A DNA stretch of 29,917 nucleotides, taken from a virus. The notes under the pieces are model-generated. The model saw only the letters and a list, made by a program, of their open reading frames with translations, did not search any database and was not told the origin of the DNA. The DNA lies in the IMG/VR virus record IMGVR_UViG_3300021961_000425, positions 1 through 29,917 of that record; one strand, 5' to 3'. The first letter of the stretch is position 1. Each line of letters opens with the position of its first letter. The translations under genes were made by a program, and so were the position numbers. Below are positions 1 through 6,964 of the stretch, piece after piece.

Positions 1-99
1 AGCGGGGGGGGGGCAACCCCGCCACGGGGGGGCGGAAAAAAAAATAAAAATTTCCATCACCCCCACCGACAAAATTTCTGATTTTTGAAAAACCAAGTG
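1..99. other. G-rich, A-rich noncoding left edge
   Basis: No gene is visible here. Positions 4-13 are ten consecutive G, followed by short C and G runs that can fold locally (CCCCG-CCA-CGGGG at about 17-29), then an A-rich tract near 36-50. Long G homopolymers are prone to sequencing error, so the exact sequence of the first 40 bases may be unreliable. It could be the tail of an intergenic region belonging to the gene to the left. Confidence 0.5.
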
Positions 100-118
100 C
101 GGGGGCAAGATGCCCCCG
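100..118. terminator. GC-rich hairpin upstream of first fibre gene
   Basis: A perfect 7-bp stem (CGGGGGC with GCCCCCG) closes a 5-base loop, AAGAT. On the + strand it is followed only by a weak T-rich stretch (CACTTTTCG), so termination of transcription from the left is plausible but not certain. On the minus strand GCACTTGGTTTTTC follows, so it could work in both directions. Confidence 0.5.
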
Positions 119-129
119 TCACTTTTCGC

Positions 130-157
130 TTGCCAACCAACATGCGCCAACAATAAT
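130..157 (+). promoter_or_regulatory. Candidate sigma70-type promoter for first fibre gene
   Basis: TTGCCA at 130-135 and AATAAT at 152-157 each match the bacterial consensus at five of six positions and are separated by 16 bases. The expected start of transcription, near 163-166, falls on or just before the ATG at 166, so the message would be nearly leaderless. The call rests only on motif matching. Confidence 0.35.
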
Positions 158-165
158 CTCCGCGC

Positions 166-2604
166 ATGTCACAAGCACCAACGCCTTACACGCGCCAAAA
201 CAACTTCACAACAGACGCCGGGAACCCCAACTACTCAATAGGCATGGCGGCTGCTGATCTTGATGCAGAGTACGAAGCCATCAAGACCTCGGTTAATCAG
301 ACCATTTCGCGGCTCAACGAAATTCAGCGCGACGACGGCCAGCTCCGCGACGACATCATCTCGATCCCAGAAGGCAGCATCGCAACAGGCTCGCTGGAGG
401 ACGGCGCGATTACATCGGTCAAGATTGCAGACGGGGCGGTTGTTTCGACCAAGATCCCCGCCGGGGCGGTCACAACAGATAAAATCGCTAATGCCAGCAT
501 AACCGCCGGGAAGATCCCCGATGGAGAAATCAGCTCGTCCAAGCTCGCAGACGGGGCCGTCACGTCAGCCAAGCTCGCTCCCGGTCTTTCCGATGCCATT
601 GTCGCAACCACTCCAATTTTAGCTACAGGCACAACGACCGCCCGTGATCTTGTCACACGCATGGCGGATGTTGTGAACGTCAAAGACTTTGGATTAGTGG
701 CTGAAAATACTCCATTCGGAAGAACTGGATTGCGCTTAATAGCTGGCGAAAAAAGGGACGCTCATTATGCTTGGGGTTCTGTTGTGGAAATACCCAATTC
801 TACTAAATGGGTTCAAATATATCGTAAGGGAACACAGCACGGAACTGAGGATGGAACTGAAGTTCGTGCAGCAGATTCTTATGATTTTGGTTTGTCTTGG
901 GTAAATGATCGTTTAATCCAAACAGACCCAACTACTGATTCTCGCCCAGACAAGCTCGCAGTAATGGCTAATGGTCGAATTGGTTTCTTCTGTAACAGAG
1001 CATCCGCTACTCCCGCAAACAACAAATTTCCTCTGTTTATTTATTCTGATGATGAAGGAGTTACATGGACAAAATTAGAAGTTCCCACATCAAGCACAAC
1101 ATATACATTTGCTTCTGTTACAGGAATTATTTCATTTCCAGCCAGTCAAGGCGGAAATGACGCAACTGGATTTTTGAGTTTTGGGTACATCGATGCTGGT
1201 GGACTCGACGCTTTTACAACCGTCGATAACGGAAATACATGGTCTACCGTATTAGATGTCACTGGATCAACCATCACAAGTGAAAACATCGTTATTCGTC
1301 TTGGAGATACTGATCGTTGGTTGGCCTATGTAAGACAAGCCACAGGCAACCTTCAAGTTTATAAGATCACCAACCTTCTTAATTGGGGCATTTCTCAAGA
1401 TGCAGGAATTTTAAGTGAAAGCAGACCTCCGGGTGGATTTTATGATTCTACCACCAATAAGGTATATTATATTGGAACTGGAAGATTAAGGTCAGGCGAG
1501 GGGCTTGATGGATATAAAAACAATCTTCTTTATGTTAATGCTGATGCGGATGCATTGTGGAATAATAATGGAGTATTTAATGGTGGGTCACTAACGAATG
1601 CTTATAAATCTCTATTAACTGCGCCAAGCTGGACGACTGGGTATTTCCATGTATTTACAAGTAAATTGGGATTGTGCGCTGCTTTTACTGCTGGAGAAAA
1701 CGTAGCTAATGGCAATCCACCAAGCTCAGTTTGGATGGTTGGTAACTTCGACGTTAATGGTGCTGATGTTGGAATGTTCGTTGACAAATACACTCGCAAC
1801 ATGGCGGATGTTAATTATATAACACTAAAAGCTGTTGATAATATTTCCAATACTTATCCATTGCAAATAACAAACGCATCTGGCACAGCTAATCATTATT
1901 ATGGCGCATATGTCACATCATACAACGCAGGTGGTGCTAATTATTTGACTGCTCACAATGGCGGTGATTTTACTGAAACTTTTGGTGGTAGCGTCGGTAA
2001 TGTTGAGTACAATTTTAACAACACTGGTACAACAAAGTATACTGGTCTTAACTATCTCTATACTGCTACCTCTCAAATCGATGGGTTGGGAGCGCAGATG
2101 CACATTGCAGTAGCTTCTGCATCTTCAGCAGCAATTAGAACTCAAACGATTACTTCCTCGACAAGAGAGCATCTAACATTTCATAACACAAATAACCAAG
2201 TTGGATCAATTACAACAAGCGGGACTGGAACTGCATACAATGTGCTATCTGATGAAAAAGCAAAAAACTTTATCGGAGAATACCCCGCCGAAAAAGCCAT
2301 TGATATAATAAAAGCAGACCCTGTTAGAGAATTTAACTGGAAACCAGAGCGCGGCGGCGGATATGCCGTTGGATGGGGAGCGCAGACATCTTATGGAGTT
2401 TCTGAAGACCTCGCAACTAAAGGCGGTTGGTTCAAGGACGATGAAGAAGTTGAGGAAGGAACAGAGGGTGCTGTGTATGTGCCTTGGGGTGTAGACCAAG
2501 GCAAACGAACCCCGTATCTGTGGGCTGCTGTTTCTTACTTGGTTGACAAACTAAAAGAAGCAGAAGAAAGGATTGCTAAATTAGAGCAATCTCAAAACGC
2601 TTAA
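166..2604 (+). CDS. Tail fibre with sialidase-like domain and S74 self-cleaving chaperone
   Basis: An 812-residue receptor-binding fibre. Residues 1-60 form an N-terminal anchor shared with the next large gene. Residues 71-140 are seven tandem decapeptides of the DGAVTSxKIA type, which are probably a trimeric stalk. After the linker NVKDFG comes a domain with three Asp-boxes (S238-W245, S294-W301, T352-W359), the hallmark of the sialidase beta-propeller fold; enzymatic activity is not shown. The C-terminus is a peptidase S74 intramolecular chaperone, with S695 and K700 spaced as the Ser-Lys pair of that family. Autocleavage would release about 118 residues ending in a coiled coil. The anchor is moderately GC-rich, whereas the receptor part from about nt 690 is clearly AT-rich, which suggests a separately acquired module. 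The ATG at 166 has no Shine-Dalgarno. Confidence 0.88.
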   Translation: MSQAPTPYTRQNNFTTDAGNPNYSIGMAAADLDAEYEAIKTSVNQTISRLNEIQRDDGQLRDDIISIPEGSIATGSLEDGAITSVKIADGAVVSTKIPAGAVTTDKIANASITAGKIPDGEISSSKLADGAVTSAKLAPGLSDAIVATTPILATGTTTARDLVTRMADVVNVKDFGLVAENTPFGRTGLRLIAGEKRDAHYAWGSVVEIPNSTKWVQIYRKGTQHGTEDGTEVRAADSYDFGLSWVNDRLIQTDPTTDSRPDKLAVMANGRIGFFCNRASATPANNKFPLFIYSDDEGVTWTKLEVPTSSTTYTFASVTGIISFPASQGGNDATGFLSFGYIDAGGLDAFTTVDNGNTWSTVLDVTGSTITSENIVIRLGDTDRWLAYVRQATGNLQVYKITNLLNWGISQDAGILSESRPPGGFYDSTTNKVYYIGTGRLRSGEGLDGYKNNLLYVNADADALWNNNGVFNGGSLTNAYKSLLTAPSWTTGYFHVFTSKLGLCAAFTAGENVANGNPPSSVWMVGNFDVNGADVGMFVDKYTRNMADVNYITLKAVDNISNTYPLQITNASGTANHYYGAYVTSYNAGGANYLTAHNGGDFTETFGGSVGNVEYNFNNTGTTKYTGLNYLYTATSQIDGLGAQMHIAVASASSAAIRTQTITSSTREHLTFHNTNNQVGSITTSGTGTAYNVLSDEKAKNFIGEYPAEKAIDIIKADPVREFNWKPERGGGYAVGWGAQTSYGVSEDLATKGGWFKDDEEVEEGTEGAVYVPWGVDQGKRTPYLWAAVSYLVDKLKEAEERIAKLEQSQNA
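376..585 (+). repeat. Seven tandem 30-bp units encoding decapeptide repeats
   Basis: Seven consecutive in-frame 10-residue units (residues 71-140 of the first fibre) follow the pattern x-I/V-x-x-x-K-I/L-x-D/A-G. They are well conserved as protein but diverged as DNA. About two related units occur in the second fibre gene near nt 3350-3420. Such repeats form stalk segments in phage fibres. Confidence 0.8.
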
Positions 2605-2607
2605 AAT

Positions 2608-2682
2608 TTGAAAAAATACCTCAACATCTCCCGCATTCTGATCAGTCCTCGCCCCAGTCATCTGTTGAGTAGTCCTTCTTGA
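2608..2682 (+). pseudogene. Relict 5' end of the small membrane-protein gene
   Basis: Just after the first fibre stop codon, a TTG opens a frame reading MKKYLNISRILI, then changes to unrelated residues and stops after 24 codons. The first 12 codons match the start of the intact membrane protein at 4986 (MKNYLNISHILI) at ten of 12 residues and also match well as DNA. This is best read as the leftover start of a second copy of that gene. It implies that a fibre plus membrane-gene unit was once duplicated and the rest of this copy lost. Confidence 0.7.
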
Positions 2683-2705
2683 CATCGCGGCAAACATTTT
2701 ACACT
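2679..2705 (+). promoter_or_regulatory. Weak candidate promoter for second fibre gene
   Basis: A perfect TTGACA at 2679-2684 is followed after 15 bases by TACACT (2700-2705, four of six matches to TATAAT). The spacing is short for sigma70, and the -35 box overlaps the end of the relict frame, so this is only a possibility. Confidence 0.25.
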
Positions 2706-2728
2706 CTGGCAAGCAACAACCAACAACC

Positions 2729-4846
2729 ATGTCACAAGTCCCACCACTTTACCAACGGCAGAATAATTTCTCATCCGACGCGCTGAACCCGCAGTTGACG
2801 CTGGCAGACACATGCGCCGATCTTGACGCCGAGTACGAGGCAATCAAGTCGTCTGTGAATCAGACGATCTCGCGGCTGTCTGAGATCCAGCGGGATGACG
2901 GCAAGCTGTCTGCGGTGGTCAATGTGGACTCGATGACAGACGACGCGCTTGCGTTGATCGGTCTGAACCCCAGCAATATCAAAGGCGCGTGGGGCGCTGG
3001 CGCGGCCTACGCGGTGGGTGACATTGTTACGTCTGACGGCGGGACGTTGTTGTGCGTTGAGGCGCATACATCGGGGAGCGATGTCGCAAACGATCTGAAT
3101 GACGGGCGGTGGGTTCCCATTGGCATCCCGAACAACAATGTTGTTGTTGTGGATCGGTTCACTGGCGACGGCGTTGCCGTCGAATTTACGCTTTCTTCCG
3201 AGGGAACCACGAACGGCACGAATGTCTTCATCGACGGCGTGTACCAGCAAAAAGACAGCTACACCGTCAGCGGCTCCGCGCTGACGCTGGGCGCGGCTGC
3301 GCCTGCCGGGGCGACTATCGAGGTGGTGATCGGTCTAACGCGGGACACGGTGATTGCAGACGGAGAGGTGACGACCGTCAAGATAGCAGACGGGTCTGTC
3401 ACCGAGGCCAAAATTGCACCTATTACTGCCACAGGAACCACGGAATCACGCAATCTGCAAGATCGTTTTGCTGATGTTATTAATGTAAAAGACTTCGGCG
3501 CAGTCGGCGATGGTGTTGCGGATGATACTGCTGCAATTCAAGCAGCTATTGATTTTGCCGCGACGGATAAGAAAAATGTATTTATTCCAGCGTCTAATAA
3601 TGAGTATATCGTTTCCTCAACTTTAACAATTCCACAAGGAGTATTTGTTATCGGTGAAGGTGGTTGGTTTAAGAATCAGTTTACTGATAATAAATTTGAA
3701 GTTGGTGGGTCGGCGCTAAAACTTGCTGATGGCGCAAACACCGATATGATTTTGTTTCGCTATTCACCCGGCGTTGGTGAGACCATTAGTGACTATCGGG
3801 TTCATTCTGGTTTGAAAGACATTATACTTTTTGGCAACAAATCCCCACTACAGGCTCCATCAGCAGCAACAACAAATACTTCTGGTAACGGTATTGTAAT
3901 ATCTGGCGCGAGATACGTCAGATTAGAAAATGTAGTTGTTGTAAAGTTTGCTGAAAACGGTCTTTCTATTAAATCTTACGATTATGGCAGTGGAGCAATA
4001 TCGTCTAATAATGCGGATATTCGTGCTTGCGCTTTTCTGTCAAACAAGGGAATTGGAGCATTCTTGGCTGGTGGAGACAGTATTTTCACAAACAATCAAG
4101 TAGGATATAACGGCTCTACTGGGATATCTTGTGTTGGTTTTGGAGTTGTGAGTGATAATTTGGTTTGGAATAATCAAGCCGCTGGAGTTTATCTTGGCAC
4201 AACAACACTACCAGTTAATTTTACAAACAATAGAGTCTACGACAACAAAAACTCAGGAATCTATATAGCCGGGCCAGCAATGGTAGCTAACAATGTTGTA
4301 GAGCGAAACAATGATGGTGCAAACTTAATACCTTCTGAGCAATCTGGAATTTTTGTCTCTGCCTCAGATACTTATGGAATTACTATTACCGGGAACAGCA
4401 TCGGTAATGATGTTGGGACAGACCAAGAATACGGTGTTTACTTCAATTCATCTGCCGCTCGATGTAAGGCTTTTGTTGGTAATAACTTTTACAATAACAA
4501 TACGGCTAATGTAGTTCTCGCTCACCTTGATAATATTAAGAATTCTGGTGACCCATTAGAATATCAAAGAGATTTTGGCGCTGACGGATTGGTTATATAT
4601 ACAACGCCTAACGGTCTTTTTAATGGCGGGATAGATGGGGCAATATGGAAGGTTGTAGCTGTTCATGTTGGAGGCCATGTTGGTGCTGAAGCAACCATTA
4701 AAGGAGAATCAGGTGGGCCTCAAATTATCTCCCAAAATAGTGTTGGTACAGCGACATTTACATTTTCTATAAGCGGTAACAGTGTTCAGTTGGCATGTAG
4801 TTCTGGATCATTTACAACAAATTGGCGAGCATACAGGTTAATATAA
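2729..4846 (+). CDS. Tailspike with pectate-lyase-type beta-helix
   Basis: A 705-residue receptor-binding protein. Residues 1-60 are paralogous to the anchor of the upstream fibre (YxRQNNF, then LDAEYEAIKxSVNQTISRL). A carbohydrate-binding-like segment (YAVGDIVTSDGGTLLCVEAH) lies near residues 94-113. It is followed by a phage-fibre beta domain ending at FIDGVYQQKDSY and about two decapeptide repeats. From residue 252 (NVKDFGAVGDGVADDTAAIQ) the protein is a typical Pectate_lyase_3 right-handed beta-helix with Asn-rich repeats, a fold used by tailspikes that bind or cut surface polysaccharide. Substrate and activity cannot be told from sequence. Base composition turns AT-rich at about nt 3480, exactly at this junction. 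The start follows a C/A-rich leader with no Shine-Dalgarno. Confidence 0.87.
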   Translation: MSQVPPLYQRQNNFSSDALNPQLTLADTCADLDAEYEAIKSSVNQTISRLSEIQRDDGKLSAVVNVDSMTDDALALIGLNPSNIKGAWGAGAAYAVGDIVTSDGGTLLCVEAHTSGSDVANDLNDGRWVPIGIPNNNVVVVDRFTGDGVAVEFTLSSEGTTNGTNVFIDGVYQQKDSYTVSGSALTLGAAAPAGATIEVVIGLTRDTVIADGEVTTVKIADGSVTEAKIAPITATGTTESRNLQDRFADVINVKDFGAVGDGVADDTAAIQAAIDFAATDKKNVFIPASNNEYIVSSTLTIPQGVFVIGEGGWFKNQFTDNKFEVGGSALKLADGANTDMILFRYSPGVGETISDYRVHSGLKDIILFGNKSPLQAPSAATTNTSGNGIVISGARYVRLENVVVVKFAENGLSIKSYDYGSGAISSNNADIRACAFLSNKGIGAFLAGGDSIFTNNQVGYNGSTGISCVGFGVVSDNLVWNNQAAGVYLGTTTLPVNFTNNRVYDNKNSGIYIAGPAMVANNVVERNNDGANLIPSEQSGIFVSASDTYGITITGNSIGNDVGTDQEYGVYFNSSAARCKAFVGNNFYNNNTANVVLAHLDNIKNSGDPLEYQRDFGADGLVIYTTPNGLFNGGIDGAIWKVVAVHVGGHVGAEATIKGESGGPQIISQNSVGTATFTFSISGNSVQLACSSGSFTTNWRAYRLI

Positions 4847-4989
4847 TGACATACTTAGAATCCATAAACGCTTCACTCAAAAGGCTTCGTGAAAACACAG
4901 TCACAAGTGTTACAGCGAACACCTACTCCCAACTAATCGGTGAGCTAATCAACGAAGCAAAACGTGAAGTCGGAGATGCTTTCCGTTGA
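4846..4989 (+). CDS. 47-residue conserved-type phage protein, possibly truncated
   Basis: The ATG overlaps the tailspike stop codon (TAATG), and the stop overlaps the TTG start of the next gene (TTGA), so the frame fits a tightly coupled operon. The product (MTYLESINASLKRLRE at the N-terminus, then NTYSQLIGELINEAKREV) resembles the first part of longer structural or adaptor-like proteins that I recall from other podoviruses. Those continue past this helical region, whereas this one ends at residue 47. It could be a functional short form or a truncated remnant. It contains only predicted helices and no membrane segment. No function is assigned. Confidence 0.6.
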   Translation: MTYLESINASLKRLRENTVTSVTANTYSQLIGELINEAKREVGDAFR

Positions 4990-5288
4990 AAAATTATCTA
5001 AACATATCCCACATTCTAATCTGCCTTGCATTCCAAGGCATCGGATATGCTGTCTGCAAGAATCCATTCATCGGCGCGGTTGCGGGAATATTCTTCTTTG
5101 CTGGCAGAGAGATCTCTCAAGCAGAGTATCGCGCCATCAAAGCATCCCCAAGCAAGCTCCGCAAAGATCTGCCGCTATTCGGTGGACTTAACCCTAAACA
5201 CTGGGCAGCGAAAGCATTTTTTGCGGATCTGTCTGTTCCATCGGTAATCGTCGTCGCGGCGGCGATTGTCTTACATTTAACCCAATAA
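4986..5288 (+). CDS. Small phage membrane protein
   Basis: 100 residues with a TTG start that overlaps the previous stop codon; the equivalent TTG is preserved in the relict copy at 2608, which supports this start. Hydrophobic stretches lie at about residues 6-23 and 27-39, with another at 82-98. The middle carries GREISQAEYRAIKASPSK and LNPKHWAAKAFFADL. Proteins with a similar membrane-then-QAEYR arrangement occur beside fibre and lysis genes in other phages, as far as I recall, with no firm function. A role in lysis is possible by position, upstream of the holin, but is inference. Confidence 0.65.
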   Translation: MKNYLNISHILICLAFQGIGYAVCKNPFIGAVAGIFFFAGREISQAEYRAIKASPSKLRKDLPLFGGLNPKHWAAKAFFADLSVPSVIVVAAAIVLHLTQ

Positions 5289-5291
5289 TAT

Positions 5292-5798
5292 ATGGCACTA
5301 ACAAAGGTATCCACAGACATGATCGAACCGTTGACCAGCGCGGATGTAGGGCTGGGAAATGTTGACAATACATCGGACGCAGACAAGCCGCTCTCGACAG
5401 CGGCCACCACCGCACTTGCCGGGAAGTCCGACACGGGACACTCGCACGTTATCGCTGATGTGACCGACTTGGCTGCGGCTTCGATATGTAAAGCATGGGT
5501 CAACTTCAATGGTAAGTCGGTTGCCAGCGGAGCGATCACGCCTGCGGCGTCGTATGGGATCAGTGGCGTGAACAAAACGGCAACAGGGAAATACATTGTT
5601 GCTCTGTCTGCAACGCGGCCAGACGCAAACTACGTCGTGACATCCACAATGGGCGCAACAGACGATAACTACGACGGTGACTGGGCGATGGTTGTGTATG
5701 ACATCAACCCCAGCTTTTTCGAGGTGCATATCTACGACAAAACAAACGGAGTCTACAAGGATTTGAACTTGCTGATGTTTGCTGTTTTTGGTAATTGA
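5292..5798 (+). CDS. Short tail-fibre-like protein
   Basis: 168 residues. The N-terminus contains the common phage fibre motif VGLGNVDNTSDADKPLSTA (residues 19-37) followed by GHSHVIADV, a repeat type found where tail fibres attach or trimerise. The C-terminal half (from about residue 66, KAWVNFNGKSV) resembles the compact beta-rich tip of many fibres, which may bind surface glycans. It starts four bases after the membrane-protein stop and lies in the fibre-lysis operon. Composition is GC-rich, unlike the receptor parts of the two long fibres. It could be a third receptor-binding protein or a fibre-associated knob. Confidence 0.75.
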   Translation: MALTKVSTDMIEPLTSADVGLGNVDNTSDADKPLSTAATTALAGKSDTGHSHVIADVTDLAAASICKAWVNFNGKSVASGAITPAASYGISGVNKTATGKYIVALSATRPDANYVVTSTMGATDDNYDGDWAMVVYDINPSFFEVHIYDKTNGVYKDLNLLMFAVFGN

Positions 5799-5812
5799 TT
5801 GTTCATATCACT

Positions 5813-6031
5813 ATGCCAGACGACATCGCACATCAACTTGGAAACTTATCTGGCAAGCTGGATATGATTTTGGAAAACCAGCGGACGAACTCGTACCGTC
5901 TGGAGTGTATCGAGAAGCGCGTGCGGTCGCTTGAGGCGCATCGCGGGTACTTTTTGGGCATCGTAGCGGCGGTCGCATTCGCGTGGACGATGGTCTTTGA
6001 GTGGGTCAAGGGCAGATTTATTGGGGGTTGA
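5813..6031 (+). CDS. Coiled-coil membrane protein, possibly XhlA-like lysis protein
   Basis: 72 residues from the ATG at 5813; an upstream TTG at 5795 would add six residues but overlaps the preceding stop. Residues 1-44 are charged and helical with a heptad-like pattern (LSGKLDMILENQRTNSYRLE), then one membrane segment at about 48-66 and a short basic tail. This topology matches XhlA-type or similar accessory lysis proteins found next to holins. The next genes are the holin, a lipoprotein and the endolysin, which supports a lysis role. Family membership is inferred from topology and position. Confidence 0.6.
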   Translation: MPDDIAHQLGNLSGKLDMILENQRTNSYRLECIEKRVRSLEAHRGYFLGIVAAVAFAWTMVFEWVKGRFIGG

Positions 6032-6037
6032 TTATTG

Positions 6038-6067
6038 TTGACCAACACCCGCGAATCACCATATATT
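6038..6067 (+). promoter_or_regulatory. Candidate sigma70-type promoter of the lysis cassette
   Basis: TTGACC at 6038-6043 (five of six matches) and TATATT at 6062-6067 (five of six) are separated by 18 bases. They lie in the 69-base gap before the holin ATG at 6101, giving a leader of about 27 bases. The gap contains no other clear signal, so a dedicated lysis promoter is reasonable. The same TTGACC hexamer occurs in the Cro-gene promoter at 29723. Confidence 0.5.
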
Positions 6068-6100
6068 TTCCCCGTTAGAACAAACAACAATAAGAACACT

Positions 6101-6286
6101 ATGGTCACGATGAAACTAATTGACGCCGCGCTTTCGCGCTTGAAAGAGAAGTCCACTTGGGCGGGAATCCTTTCCCTCGCCGCTCTTGTGGGGCTGAAAG
6201 TCAGCCCCGAACTGCTCACAGGGATCAGCACAGCAGTTATCGGACTCATTGGACTCTACGAGGTTATCCGCAAAGAGTCCAAATGA
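6101..6286 (+). CDS. Putative holin
   Basis: 61 residues from the ATG at 6101; an upstream TTG frame from 6035 would run through the promoter and is less likely. A short amphipathic N-terminus (MKLIDAALSRLKEKSTWAG) is followed by two hydrophobic segments, about 20-32 and 38-54, and a charged tail ending RKESK. This matches small two-segment phage holins with the typical LKEKSTWAGI start. A holin forms inner-membrane lesions that let the endolysin reach the cell wall. The stop overlaps the lipoprotein ATG (ATGA), giving translational coupling. Start context is C/A-rich without Shine-Dalgarno. Confidence 0.75.
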   Translation: MVTMKLIDAALSRLKEKSTWAGILSLAALVGLKVSPELLTGISTAVIGLIGLYEVIRKESK

Positions 6287-6459
6287 ATGCGCGGCGCAAA
6301 GCGGCAGCGGTTGTCATCTTCGCTTGGGCAATCGCTGCCGCTGTTTTTCTCACGGGTTGCTCAAGTTTTGGGCCGTTGGCGTTCTCGCTTGAGAGCGACT
6401 ACGGAAAATTCACCTACCAGCTCCCCGACATTCCGACAAGAACACTCAATGATAAATAA
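6283..6459 (+). CDS. Small lipoprotein, candidate outer-membrane spanin
   Basis: 58 residues, starting in an ATGA overlap with the holin stop. Residues 4-6 are Arg-Arg-Lys, then a hydrophobic signal at 7-23 and a lipobox LTGC with the lipidated cysteine at C26. The mature part is only 33 residues and ends overlapping the endolysin start by 11 bases. Size, lipobox and location fit an Rz1-like o-spanin, which disrupts the outer membrane of Gram-negative hosts. No matching i-spanin with an N-terminal membrane anchor is obvious, so it may instead be another lysis lipoprotein. It is easily missed because a longer frame containing the endolysin runs over it. Confidence 0.7.
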   Translation: MNARRKAAAVVIFAWAIAAAVFLTGCSSFGPLAFSLESDYGKFTYQLPDIPTRTLNDK

Positions 6460-6961
6460 GCTCCTGAAGATCGCGGAGTCCGAGGTCGGAGTCCGTGAAG
6501 TCGGCGGCAACAACAGCGGTCGCCGCATCCGAGAGTATCAGACAGCGACAAACCTCAAGCCTGCGGCTTGGCCGTGGTGCGCGGCGTTTGTTGATTGGTG
6601 TATCCGTGAATGGTTACAAGACCCAGAAGCGGTCAAGTGGCTTAACCTGCAAGTCAGCACGCCTGAATCTTGGCGTCCCAAGACCGCGCTTGCGTATGGG
6701 TACTATTCGTGGAGCAAGTCGCGCCCGAAGACAACGCTTTTGCTGAACGAAGACGCAGACGTACAGCCCGGAGACATCGTAATGTTTGACTTTTCGCACG
6801 TCGGATTTGTTGTCCGCGAAGATAACGGCGTCATCGAAACGATTGAAGGCAACACAAACACCAAGGGTCAACGCGACAGCGTTTCTGGTGACGGCGTGTT
6901 CCGCAAAATCCGTAACAAGAAACTTGCAAGGAATTTTCTTCGCATCCGCCCCGTTGCATGA
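6449..6961 (+). CDS. CHAP-domain endolysin
   Basis: 170 residues from the ATG at 6449. An upstream in-frame ATG at 6287 would overlap the whole lipoprotein gene and add 54 low-complexity basic residues, so the later start is preferred. The catalytic pattern of a CHAP (cysteine-histidine amidohydrolase/peptidase) domain is visible: C44 in WPWCAAFVDW, H117 in DFSHVGFVV after GDIVMF, and E133 in TIEGNTN. CHAP enzymes cut peptidoglycan amide or peptide bonds. There is no signal peptide, so it probably needs the holin for release. It is the last gene of the lysis cassette and lies three bases before the HExxH gene. Confidence 0.87.
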   Translation: MINKLLKIAESEVGVREVGGNNSGRRIREYQTATNLKPAAWPWCAAFVDWCIREWLQDPEAVKWLNLQVSTPESWRPKTALAYGYYSWSKSRPKTTLLLNEDADVQPGDIVMFDFSHVGFVVREDNGVIETIEGNTNTKGQRDSVSGDGVFRKIRNKKLARNFLRIRPVA

Positions 6962-6964
6962 GTC

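Noticed and set aside
324-683. Minus-strand open frame of 119 residues under the fibre repeats
   Set aside because: Its sequence is only the reverse of the decapeptide repeats and has no domain or initiation signal.
5795-5812. TTG start for the coiled-coil membrane protein
   Set aside because: Possible, but the ATG at 5813 needs no overlap with the preceding stop and gives a cleaner N-terminus.
6287-6448. 54-residue N-terminal extension of the endolysin
   Set aside because: The same DNA encodes the lipoprotein with a clear signal and lipobox in another frame; the extension is basic low-complexity sequence, and the ATG at 6449 fits the normal start of this enzyme type.
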